Of a DNA stretch of 64,000 nt, positions 1 to 9,777 are shown one piece after another; the stretch's first letter is position 1; each line of letters opens with the position of its first letter. Made by a program: the position numbers and the translations under genes. Origin of the DNA: Phycomyces blakesleeanus NRRL 1555(-) (Eukaryota; Mucoromycota; Mucoromycetes; Mucorales; Phycomycetaceae); NCBI RefSeq assembly GCF_001638985.1, contig NW_017265158.1, positions 682,001 to 746,000 of the forward strand. Reading direction: 5' to 3'. The notes under the pieces were generated by a model that was not told where the DNA came from, ran no database searches, and was given only the letters and a program-made list of their open reading frames with translations.

Positions 1-1241
1 CCACTTTGGTCATGCCTTATTTATTAAATAGGGCTGTCAAAACAGCTCTATTATCTCTCGTGAAAGGTTGCACACTTGCCTTGCAATGGACGTTGACATC
101 AGAATTGCTTGATGAGATGGAGTCGTAAGTTATTATACGTCTCATATATTATCATTACAAATAGCTGATTGTTACCATTTTTTAAATATTAATAATAGAT
201 ACTTCAAGCACGGGCACTCGTTTTTATACCAACAAGTCCAGAATAATACCCTGTCTCATAGTGTTTTCCGACCAGTGCAACATTACCTGGTCCATATACC
301 CTATATCATCAAGCAGCAAGGCCCCCTGCGATGCTACTCCACTTGCTCAATGGAGAGAGTAATTGGCGTCTTCTCAAAATTGATAAATTCCAAATCAAAG
401 GGTGACCAAAACGCCAGTTTTCTTGTTGAGCAATTTGCGATTCACAATTATACCAGCATGGCAATCAGCATCTGTGATGAAATCAACCTCATTTGGCCAA
501 AGCCATACGGAAGAGAGAGCTACATGGACCTTCCTAATGATCCTAGTGGTGCGCAGTTATGGGAGCCGTTTCATCAGTTTGTTAATTTGAATGATGATTC
601 GGTGGAAGGTGTAGGCAGCCCTAGTGTGAAGGAAGCTTTATTGAAATATTACCGGAGAACAACAGGCTTGACTGGCCACAAGTTTGGTGACTCTGTTGTT
701 GTTGTAGCTGCATGTCTGTAGATGGACTCGACTGTATATTCCTCATGCATGTACCAAAGAAAGAAAAACGAGACCAGCCATGGCAACCATTACGTGATGT
801 TTACTTGTCCCTATAGAAAGTAAGTATAATATTTTTTGATATACAATCAAAAGTTGCTTACATTCTATTTATTTATTTATTTATTTTAGCAACTGTAATG
901 TAATTGTTCACAACTAGCTCGTCGGTACAGTACAGTTCTACTTTCAGCATGTAGATTTCCATGGCTTCTCACACTTTCTTGCTTTTGTGGAGGTCATGAA
1001 GGAACATGACGCAGCTGGCCATGACTCATCAGTACCTATCGTCAAACAACGGTCACAAAGCACCCGTACACTAGGCCACCAAACGCAACCGACTTATGCA
1101 GTTGTAAGTGTAAATAACATTTGTCATCAAGTTGGTCTGGTCCAATACCCACCAAATGGAAACCAGTTTTATGTAATTGCACCCTATTATATCTTTAACA
1201 ACAACATGCGCATTACTAAAGGCAATTTTTCCATTCTGTGA
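1..1241 (+). pseudogene. Tnp2/CACTA-like transposase, C-terminal part (element runs off the left edge)
   Basis: Only the C-terminal part of a large cut-and-paste transposase is present. Reading starts in frame at base 3, crosses an apparent intron (about 123-199, GTAAG to ATAG) and continues to a TAG at 719-721. The segment around 275-400 (HYLVHIPYIIKQQGPL, then SMERVIGVFSKLI) has the layout of the DUF4218-like region that follows the Tnp2 catalytic core. Downstream of the TAG the same reading resumes as MDSTVYSSCMYQRKKNET, where the family has Trp before MDST, so TAG probably replaced TGG. A last block (about 920-1241: VQFYFQHVDFHGF, FVEVMKEHDAAGH, VGLVQYPPNG) is the terminal domain and ends at a normal stop. 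The family call rests on similarity to the two better copies at 10-13 kb and 28-31 kb. The element is dead at this copy. Confidence 0.7.
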
Positions 1242-2378
1242 TCCTTTTTATTTTTATCTTATTTTTCTATATGCTCTATATTCTTATATCTTTTATATCA
1301 TCCTTATATCTTATATTCTTTTTTTAATTTTCTCTATTTCTTATGTTTTTTTTAATCTCTATATGCCCCATCTTTCTTTTCTTCTTTATATACTCCAGTT
1401 TTTTTCTATTCTCTATACACCTTATGCTTTTCTCTTCATTCCCTATATGCTCTATATGCCATTACGCGATTTAAATAAAATCAAATTACCAATTCATCAA
1501 GATAAAAAGAATATCTAAAAAAAAAGATCGTAGTTTAAAAAATAAAAAATGGCAGTTATGTTACCATTTTGTTCACACATTCCAAAAATTATTAATCTTA
1601 ATAATTGTTGACATCTTTGATATTCAATAAAACATATATTTCAATACTCAAAGTGGTTATTACAACTTACAAACATTTTTTACAGTATTGAAAATATTGT
1701 ACAGTAACAAAAAAAGTGTTTTCATGTCACTTTTTTAAATTGCTATAAATGACATTACCATCTTACAACAAACGGCGGAAATTTTATTGGGTTTCAACCA
1801 AAAAAATGGCAGTTATGTGCCTACTTTTGGTCCAACTGCCATTCATCCCACCGTAGTGTTCTATTTTACCTCACTATATTTTACTTTATCTTTATTCAAT
1901 TACTATATTTTTACTATATTTTTATTTTACCCTCTCTATATTTTTCTATTCCACTTCTACTATCAACACCAGTTAAATATAGTAAAATTTTCATTTGACT
2001 TTCTTTTCTTTCCCTCAAAAAATTATTTTAATCAAACATTTTTGTTTATAAAAGAAACAATCTTTTCAATCAATAAAATCATCATTATATTCTTGATCTT
2101 ATTTATTTTTGTTTGTTATTATCATTACTCTTTATTCATATACAGTGTTCTTGTTCTTTTACTGGAAAAATAGAGTAATTTCATCTGAATCAAATGTACC
2201 AATAATGTAGATGATTGAGCTAATATCATTACAATTTTTGTGATATATCATTTTGAGCAATAATACAATATCATCTATGGTGCTGATGCATATCATCATA
2301 ACAACGGGTACATAAAACCCCAATCTAGAATGATTGTCAGTCCGCAAACTATGGAAACTGAATAAATATTATAGTTAC
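1242..2378. other. AT-rich spacer without a supported gene
   Basis: The stretch is very AT-rich. Long open frames here are Phe/Tyr/Leu-rich low-complexity translations and not credible genes. A short motif (AAAATGGCAGTTATGT) occurs twice, near 1,547 and 1,804, and suggests decayed repeat material. The 3' end of the left transposon must lie somewhere here, but no terminal repeat could be recognised. Confidence 0.5.
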
Positions 2379-2921
2379 TGTAGTGATTCAGACACTCGGA
2401 TGATGGATTTATCACATATAAGAACATATTCATATGGAGATAGTGTAGTAGCTATCATTTTGTCAGTATAAAATATATATAAACGATTAAGTAATCAGCC
2501 CAATAATTATTACAGTTAGTACTATAGATAATATCTTAAAGATTGTTAAGATAATTATATCATACTGCCAGGTAAACTGTGTCAGATCGATATGGAGCTA
2601 ATTTAGTAGGAAGTTCTAAAGCTCTAGTATAAAAGAGAAAAGAATAGCTAAGAGCTAAAGAAGTACGATTTATGACTTGATGTTATAATTGTAACACCAA
2701 CACTAGTTAAGCAGTAAATACACTCTAATAACCAAATATAGTAAAGAAAGAAAGCCTTAAGAAACTAAGACGTAATGACAAGAGCAGATTGTGTTTTCTT
2801 ATAAAAAGAAACATTTTTTATTTATGAATAAAGACAACTTATATATAGTCTCAAAGTATTTTTATACGTCTTTATTATAAAATATTTTATTTTTTTATTG
2901 TTTTGTACCTGAAATACCACA
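2379..2921 (+). repeat. LTR family A, copy 1 (543 bp)
   Basis: The copy is nearly identical over its length to the sequence at 40,034-40,576 and to the reverse complement of the split copy at 5,515-8,923. Ends are TGTAGTGATTCAGACACTCGG and GAAATACCACA, that is TG...CA with TGTGGT/ACCACA inverted termini. The flanks are GTTAC and GGTAG, a poor match for a 5-bp target duplication, so this copy is either older or the edge of a larger rearranged element. No obvious gag-pol follows it. The orientation is set by the copy at 40 kb. Confidence 0.8.
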
Positions 2922-3401
2922 GGTAGAATAGAAGTAAAATAATAATATAATAACAATGTAGTAAAGTAAAGTAAAAAAATATAATAATAGTATAATAATA
3001 GAATTTAATAAAATGTAATAAAAAATAGTATAAAATAAATGTTGGTGATAAAGAAGTATATAAAATTAGAGGAAAGAAGTATAATGTTTTTAGTTGGTGA
3101 CAAGTGTTTCTGAGGTGACAAAGTAGATGGGTATTTTAATTTTAAGGAATGAGATTAAATTGAGGGGTTTGAATATAGGGGTATCGGGAGCAAGATTTCC
3201 CAAGAAACCTGGGGGATCACTCTTATCCCTCGAGACACGTCACTCGGTCGACTCACCGTCGACGTCAACGTTCATGAGTCCAGTACCACCTGTCACGGCT
3301 CACCACCAGACCAAACCACCAAAGGAATCCACTGTCCGGTATCCCTCACCAGAAATTTATTAACGCTCAAAATGTTTACAACACAGGTGACAATAATAAG
3401 T
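2922..3401 (+). other. Spacer with a GC-richer, coding-like stretch
   Basis: Bases 2,922-3,120 are AT-rich. From about 3,180 to 3,366 composition shifts to GC-richer, with a Pro/Ser/Thr-rich open frame (3,127-3,363, 78 aa). It may be a fragment of a retroelement gag, but there is no diagnostic motif such as a zinc knuckle. I do not recognise it. Confidence 0.3.
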
Positions 3402-3474
3402 GGGACTATGGCCCAATGGACAAGGCGTCTGACTACGAATCAGGAGATTCCAGGTTCGACCCCTGGTAGTCTCA
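3402..3474 (+). tRNA. tRNA-Arg (anticodon ACG)
   Basis: A full cloverleaf is visible. The acceptor stem GGGACTA (3,402-3,408) pairs with TAGTCTC (3,467-3,473) with one G-U pair, and the discriminator is A3474. The D arm begins at 3,411. The anticodon stem TCTGA/TCAGG encloses the loop CTACGAA, giving anticodon ACG at 3,435-3,437. The T arm CCAGG/CCTGG encloses TTCGACC. There is no intron. A T-run (TTATTTTT) follows within a few bases and can end Pol III transcription. A and B boxes are in place. It decodes CGU/CGC after A-to-I editing. It is the only RNA gene recognised in the window and probably the only host gene in the first 44 kb. Confidence 0.95.
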
Positions 3475-3540
3475 CACTTATTTTTGACTGTCACTGTGGT
3501 AAATGTTGCGTTTTCGATCCGAGTTATTCTTCTAATGCTA

Positions 3541-3866
3541 TGTCAGAGTTGACATCGGTAACCAAAATCGGGATTTACAAGCAACCAGTAATGGTTGACT
3601 TTTTAGGATAAAAGATCTTGACTTTGTCGATTGGTCTTTCACATATGTTTTAGATGTTTAAGATAGTGAATATACTTGTAGAAGATATTACTAGACAATA
3701 AGCATCTAAGATATATTATCATAGCTATTCTTTTAGTCAGAAATCAATTATCATTTTGTATAAATAGTCAAGAAATACATTTAATAAAAAGCATCTTTAT
3801 TCTTATCTAAAAACTATTCATAAACTTGACGATCCCCAGTGGTATTGATTCTGTGACTTAGTTACA
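3541..3866 (+). repeat. LTR family D, copy 1 (about 326 bp)
   Basis: The sequence is closely similar to the reverse complement of the two tandem copies at 22,785-23,436. Termini are TGTCAGAGTTGACAT and GACTTAGTTACA. The 60-70 bases after it (AGTGCCAGAAAAGAAATA and on) match the leader that lies between this LTR and a gag-like ORF at 22.2-22.8 kb, so this is a 5' LTR plus leader fragment rather than a clean solo LTR. No matching 5-bp duplication was found. Confidence 0.7.
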
Positions 3867-4879
3867 AGTGCCAGAAAAGAAATACCAGATCGAGACTTGA
3901 CAGCTATAACACTTTCGGACATTATTTTGATAAATCCATAAAATCTGAAGATAGTTAACTGCAGTACCTCTTTGTGTGCAGTAATATCTTCCTGAGCATT
4001 AACTGCAGTATAATGACTCTTCTTTTATTTAAATATAATATAATAACTACTGTGGATAATGTGCAGTATTAGTTTAGAAAACTATATAAGACAATTCAAT
4101 TCATATTAATAAAAGATATCTTTTATCCTCTCTTTGATTTTACGTATACTCCTTGATCCTCAGTGGGTTTGACCTTTTGACTTTGTTATAGTAAAAGGAA
4201 GACCAACCCAGATTGGGAACAAGAACACAGCCAAAATTGGTCAAACTTACTGGGAATCATAAACAAAGATAAAAGAATAAAAAGAGAATAGAAAGATAGA
4301 TAACTTTTATTGAATGAAAAAACGCCATCTTTTATATCTTTTCTAAACCTACTCAGCCATTATAAATATCTGTTTCAGTTTCTATTCTACTTTTGTTAAG
4401 CTATATGCTTTCTAATTCTCTTGTGAGCAAAAGGAAATCACTTCAGTCGTTGTTCTCAAAAGAGAATTCTGTGTAATTGTCATCCTAATTGGCTGACAAG
4501 AATTTGGGTACAACAAATAACAGCATTTATAACTCTGTACTTGTAGAAATGCTGGGGAAGATTTTTTAACCAATAGAATTACTGAAAACAGAAGAAATTA
4601 TAACTTCAGACTCATAGGTTTCTACAAGCTCATAGATTCTTTAGCAAATATGATTTGTTAGATTTCAGATTGTTTCTGTATATAATCCAATCAATTGCTC
4701 TAAATATGTTAGGTCTATACCTTTTTAGATACTGCAATTCTTCTTATAATTGGTCTAACAAATGTATGATGTTTTATATGAAAATATGTTTATTAAAAAA
4801 ATATAGAAATTGATGAAAAAACAATAGAAAATAAAATTAAAGAAGTATGCTAAGAAAGAAGTTTAACTTATATCTATCT
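3867..4879. other. Retroelement leader fragment and decayed repeats
   Basis: The first part (3,867-3,935) matches the reverse complement of 22,720-22,784. A block near 3,921-3,975 recurs near 13,945-13,990, and a block at about 3,990-4,075 recurs at about 23,443-23,522. The remainder (about 4,080-4,879) is AT-rich; I see no gene. Confidence 0.55.
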
Positions 4880-5411
4880 TGCTGTAAATGAGTATTGACT
4901 ACTGCTGTAATTGAGAATAAGTCTGAAGGAAATAATATAAGGCCTCAGCTATTCTAGTCAAAAGTGTCTACCAATTACTTTATTATTTAACACACAGGTT
5001 TAGCATGTATGATAGTGATTATATTTCATATGATGATATCACCATAATATGGGATATATCAGTGAATTATTATAAGCATAATTATAACTCATAAACACAT
5101 TTACTTTCGATGTTAATACTTCATTGGGACTACACACATTTATATAATTAATCATACATTAATTATCCCAAGATCACGTTGCTCTGATTAAGGCTCAGAT
5201 AGAATCAATTATCTGACCCCTATCATATAATTTTCCTGATCCAAAATAATATAAATAGCAGTAGTAGTTTAGTGTAGAAATCTCATCAAACTTTGATACC
5301 AAATCTTTCTCAATAAACAAAACCTACACAAGTTCTTATGAATCTTCATTCCTAATCTCAAATCTTTAATTCTTCTTCTTAAAAACTTCTTCAACTTCAA
5401 CTACCACAACA
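4880..5411 (-). repeat. LTR family B, copy 1 (about 532 bp, reverse)
   Basis: This is the reverse complement of the LTR at 23,523-24,054. In its own orientation it begins TGTTGTGGT and ends near CATTTACAGCA. Flanks are TATCT (4,875-4,879) and CATCT (5,412-5,416), four of five matching, compatible with an aged 5-bp target duplication and a solo LTR. No coding sequence is linked to it. Confidence 0.75.
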
Positions 5412-5733
5412 CATCTCACTTAAAAAGCCTATAATTTGATTTCATCAAATAAATTAATTAATGTGTGTGATTTTTTTTCAGTAACCAGATGTAATTTCTT
5501 TGAATAATATATTATGTGGTATTTCAGATACAAAACAATAGAAAAATAAAATATTTGATAATAGAAATGTATAGAAATACTTTGAGACTGTATCTAAGTT
5601 GTCTTTTATTCATAAAAAAAAAGTGTCCCTTTTTATAAGAAAACACAATCTGCTCTTGTCATTATGTCTTAGTTTCTTAAGGCTTTTTTCCTTTACTATA
5701 TTTGGTTATTAGAGTATATTTACTGCTTAACTA

Positions 5734-5755
5734 CAGTGGTCCCTCGATAATTTCA
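5734..5755 (+). repeat. Left terminal inverted repeat of the pogo element
   Basis: The 22 bases starting CAGTGGTCCC pair exactly with 8,575-8,596 in reverse complement, then diverge (AGGCC against CGCCC). Confidence 0.93.
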
Positions 5756-6124
5756 AGGCCTAGGGAAGGCCAGGTGTCTTGAAATTATCGAAGAGTGAAA
5801 TTAACGAGTTCGGATTATATATTTTCCGCCAACTATGGGCGGAGTTTACATTATTCTTTAATAGAAAAAAAATATATCAAGTAATGATTCGATATGCTTC
5901 AATCCTCTGTTTAAATTCATTCTAGTTAAATATAACCCCTGGCTGCATTACTGTTTTCTACCCCCCTGTCTCGTAACCAATTATTGTTTCAAATTCTTAT
6001 TCAATCAAATAATAACAGCTTTTTGGTATGCTTTTAGCTTATTATATAATGCTTATCTAATATCATTTTCAATTTTTTTTGATACTTTAATGAAATCTAT
6101 CAAATCCAGAACTAAACAATAAAA

Positions 6125-7946
6125 ATGAGCAAAAAAAACGTTTCACTTAATATTGCAAATCACCTTGAGATTTGTGATATTAAAAAGAAAAAGCCATCTA
6201 TGAGTAACCCCCAATTGGCTGAATGGGCAAAGGAAACCTTTGGCCTTCAAAAAGCTCCTGATGCTTCTACAATCTCGAAGATTTTGAAGAGAGGAGACCA
6301 GGGCTTGATAATGCAAGCCGACATAAAAAACAGAAAGCGCGTTAGAAAGGGAAAATGGCCTGTATGTAATATATCTCAACATTATGCATTTTTGCTCCAT
6401 ATAAAAAATAAAATTAACCTTATTATATTGTCACACAACTATAGCAAATTGAAGAAGCAGTGATTCTTTGGATCAACATTGCTGAAAATAATCAGATTCC
6501 CATCACTTGGGAATTGATTAAGACTAAAGCTACTATTTTTGCTGAAAGAATAGGCGTTAAAGATTTTAATGCTTCTCAAGGCTGGATGGAGAAGTTTGGA
6601 AAGCGTCATTGCATTAAAATGAATCGAATTCATGGTGAGGCTGGTTCTACTGATATAGAATCGCTTCAGATTGACAAGGCTGCCATCAAAGAGAAGATAG
6701 AGGGATATAGTGCTCGTGACATATATAACTTTGATGAAACAGCACTCTTTTATGCTGCCCCACCAAGAACAACAATTTCTCACCAGAAATTTTCTGGTTG
6801 GAAAGATAACAAGAAGCGCCTGACTGTAGGTCTCTTGTGTAATGCGGACGGAACGGACAAGTGGTCCGATGTACTGATGATTGGGCATGCAAGAAGACCA
6901 AACTGCTTCAACAAGAACAACAAGAAGCAAGAAGCAAGTGATCATGGATTCTCCATGTATCATTACAATAGCAATGCTTGGATGACAAGATCGATCTTTC
7001 ATGTTTTCCTCCGTCACTTTGATCATGCCATGAAAGCTCAAAAGCGCAAAGTTCTTTTGATTCTCGACAATTTCTCTGGTCATATAGTTGATTATACACC
7101 TACAAACGTCGAGCTTCTTTTTTTGCCACCAAACACCACTTCCCACCTTCAGCCATTGGATGGTGGTATCATTCGGGCTTTTAAGGCTTATTTCAAGCGT
7201 AAACAGTATGCCAAGGCATATCAGTATATTGGCATGATTCAAAATGGCAATCAAGATAAAATCGGGCCAATTGATAAAATCTTTGAAATTGATCAATTGT
7301 GGGCCATGAAATGGATAAGAGAGGCTTGGGAATCTGTCTCGGCAAAGACTATTGAGAACTGCTGGAATGCAACAATCTTTCACTTTATTGAAGACGAAGA
7401 TAGTGAAGGTAGTAGTAAAATAATTTATTGGTCATAATAGTAGTATAATCTTTCAATTCCACTTTCTTAATATTCTAAATATAATTTATAGATGTAAACC
7501 AGGCTATGATTCAGCAAAGTCTGGCTGAAAAGGTTCTCGTTGAGGGTTTACAAGAAACCCTGGACAAGATTGCTGGATCAGGTCTTCTGTCTCTGGAAGA
7601 TTGTCCGACCAGCGAATCAGATCCACTCTATGAGAGACAATGCACTCATAGAGTGATCAATGAGAATGAGATCGCTGACATTGTCATGAAAGAGTATGAC
7701 GCAGACGACAATGCAGCCAACAACAACAGCAATGAAGAAATTGCTGAAGTGGAATCAGCAGTTCCTTTCAAGAGAACTTATTCTGCTTCGGAAAAGTTTG
7801 AGTGTGTTTGCACGCTTTTGGATATCTTGGAAGACGAGGATATTGACAGAGACTTCGTCAGTAAGGTTGAAGGCCTTAGAAACAAGTTCCAGAAAACCGC
7901 GAACTCAAAGCAAACTAAAGTAACCAGCTTCTTTAAGTCTTTTTAA
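6125..7946 (+). CDS. Pogo/Tigger-type transposase, intact, 3 exons, 551 aa
   Basis: The enzyme binds the element's terminal repeats and catalyses excision and integration at TA. Exons are 6,125-6,361, 6,445-7,408 and 7,492-7,946; both introns are 83 nt with GTATGT and GTAGTA donors and TATAG acceptors. Exons sum to 552 codons. Residues 1-80 form a psq/CENP-B N-terminal helix-turn-helix (PSMSNPQLAEWAKETF; DASTISKILK); the second exon opens with the CENP-B-type HTH (SQGWMEKFGKRH). The DDE region has the three pogo aspartates in YNFDETALF, LLILDNFSGH and LQPLDGGIIRAFK, i.e. DDD as usual for pogo. The acidic, Ser/Asn-rich tail ends TKVTSFFKSF, which resembles a PIP-box-like end (my inference). 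There is no frameshift or stop, in contrast to nearly every other transposase here. Confidence 0.93.
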
Positions 7947-8574
7947 AATTTATTCTTTTTCAAATAAAATAAAAACAATTTTCTATAAGAAATATATTTT
8001 TCTTCATTTAAAAATAGAAAAAAAAAGTTAGCAGCCAAGTACAGTCAAAGCTTGATTTTGTAATATGTTTGTAAATAGTAACAATTGCAAATAACAATAA
8101 ATAGTAATGACAGATAGAAATAATTAAATCTACAATAAAAACTTTTATAACAAACAAATTAGAATTATATTTATATTTTTCAAGTGAATAATCTTTACTA
8201 AACAATTAATAAATGAAACTTAATCAAAATATAGCACATATAGTTTTATTTTATTTCTAAAAAAAAAAATGAAAAAAAAAATTTAAAAAAAGTAAGCTAG
8301 ATGACAACTTGATAACCCAGTGTTTGGCATGAAAACTTAACGCACTTGACATTGATGTCAATTACAAAATCGTGAAAAGCTAGAATTAAAAAAATTTAAA
8401 CCAAGCTATAACTATATTGCTCTCGTCTGATTGGCTAATTTTTTTTTCTTTAAGGATTCAAGGCCAAAAAATTTCGTGAAAGTGAAATTAACGAGAATCG
8501 TGAAAGTTAAGCCCTATTTTTCGAGTTGGGTCTTCAGAGCCTTGAAATTATCGAAGCGTGAAATTAAAGGGGCG
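7947..8574. other. Non-coding 3' part of the pogo element
   Basis: About 450 bases of AT-rich sequence follow the stop, then a 150-base zone rich in the sub-terminal motif (GTGAAATTAACGAG, CGTGAAAGTTAAG, TTGAAATTATCGAAG). No second gene is seen. Confidence 0.6.
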
Positions 8575-8596
8575 TGAAATTATCGAGGGACCACTG
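8575..8596 (-). repeat. Right terminal inverted repeat of the pogo element
   Basis: This is the exact reverse complement of 5,734-5,755. Immediately inside are two or three more copies of the GAAATTATCGA/GTGAAATTA motif (about 8,470-8,575), more than at the left end. Confidence 0.93.
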
Positions 8597-9777
8597 TAGT
8601 GTTGATGTTACAATTATGACATCAAGTCATAAATCGTACTTCTTTAGCTCTTAGCTATTCTTTTCTCTTTTATACTAGAGCTTTAGAACTTCTTACTAAT
8701 TTAGTTCCATATTGCTCTGACACAGTTTACCCAGCAATATGATATAATTATCTTAACAATCTTTAAGATATTATCTACAGTACTAACTGTAATAATTATT
8801 GGGCTGATTACTTAATTGTTTATATATATTTTATACTGATAAGATGATAGCTACTACGCTATCCCAATATGAATATGTTCTTATATGTGATAAATCCAAC
8901 ATCCGAGTGTCTGAATCATCACATATTATTTGAATACTTAATAGTTCATTGTTACTTAAGTATACTTTTCTCTTTTTTCTTGCACTATTAATTGCAGTTC
9001 TCCACTTTTGAGAAAGCATGTAATGAGTTGCCCATGATTCTTGAAATTTGTCAAGGGGTATATTCTTTGCTGTGGCTTTTCTTTTGATCTTTTCAAAAAG
9101 AATATTCTTCTGTACTGATATTAAGCAACCCTATGCAGAAATAACTTGCTTATTTTTGAAGTATACTTCAAATGTGCTGTTCATCACATTTTGTACAATT
9201 CTAGCAGCTACTGTGTACATATCTTCAGCAGCTTCTTTATAACCTCCAGTCAGATGTATGGCCATTAGAGACTCTATTGCTGTGGTCGAGAGAATCCATG
9301 ACCCAGGGTTATGGTTCTTATCTGGTCTTGAGATGAATCGATTTTCATCCACATTGTTGTTTTGCTAAGGCTGAGTCTCTCATGACTGAACAAACAGGTC
9401 GTATTTTCTGGAAGTACTTCCAGAAGATACAGAGAAGCTGAAGACAGAGACCCTTTCAGTTACAACCCCTTCAAAAGCAGTTGAACTAATGCTTGATTCT
9501 GTGTTTTGAGCATTCAACATTTTTATTTTATATTAAGAATGAAGGAGTAATTAATTAAATTATGAAAATGTTAATTAAAATATATATTTTCACAGTTATA
9601 ATTATGCTTAGAAACAAGTGAATTATCATATAAGGGTTCAATTTTAATGAAAAACAATTTTTTTAAAGGCAATGCGTACAATGATATCCATATAAAACCA
9701 TAAACTTTTATTTCATATAACTTACAATCTTAATATCCTTCTTTAAACTCTTCTTTATAAACATACCTGAAACAAAA

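Larger units (their letters stand above)
5734..8596 (+). mobile_element. Complete pogo-type (Tc1/mariner superfamily) DNA transposon, 2,863 bp
   Basis: The boundaries are exact. The TA target dinucleotide is duplicated (5,732-5,733 and 8,597-8,598) and the flanks rejoin into the uninterrupted LTR sequence. Terminal inverted repeats of 22 identical bases begin CAGTGGTCCCTCGATAA. Inside each end there are further copies of a motif of the form GAAATTATCGAAG.GTGAAATTAA, likely transposase-binding repeats. One spliced transposase gene (6,125-7,946) occupies the middle with no premature stop. Both ends, target duplication and ORF are intact, so the element may be recent and possibly still mobile. 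Confidence 0.95.
5515..8923 (-). repeat. Solo LTR family A, copy 2, interrupted by a pogo element
   Basis: The reverse-oriented LTR has halves at 5,515-5,733 and 8,599-8,923 (544 bp together), matching the copies at 2.4 and 40.0 kb. A perfect 5-bp target duplication TATTA flanks the pair (5,510-5,514 and 8,924-8,928). There is no internal retroelement sequence, so this is a true solo LTR made by LTR-LTR recombination. The pogo element at 5,734-8,596 was inserted later at a TA in the LTR, which is why the halves are 2.9 kb apart. Confidence 0.93.
5430..9520 (-). pseudogene. Unrecognised ORF split by the nested LTR/pogo insertion
   Basis: On the minus strand an open frame starts near 9,520 (MLNAQNTESS), passes through readable blocks (FISRPDKNHNPGSWI; YTVAARIVQNVMNSTFEVYF; KFQESWATHYMLSQKW; NSARKKRKVYLSNNELLSI) and reaches the LTR edge at 8,924. 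Removing the LTR and one copy of the TATTA duplication lets the same frame continue from 5,514 to a stop near 5,430 (SKKLHLVTEKKSHT, LINLFDEIKL). At least three in-frame stops lie inside, two near 9,358-9,376 and one near 9,131. I do not recognise the family. It may belong to an older transposon. The protein would be roughly 220 residues. Confidence 0.4.

Noticed and set aside
1787..2173. Hydrophobic 128-aa frame resembling a membrane protein
   Set aside because: AT-rich low-complexity translation (Phe/Tyr/Ile) with no supporting context.
5740..5830. CRISPR-like repeats at the pogo ends
   Set aside because: Irregular spacing, eukaryotic context and TA-flanked terminal repeats; these are transposase-binding motifs.
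6439..7383. 314-aa minus-strand frame
   Set aside because: Antisense of the intact pogo transposase.
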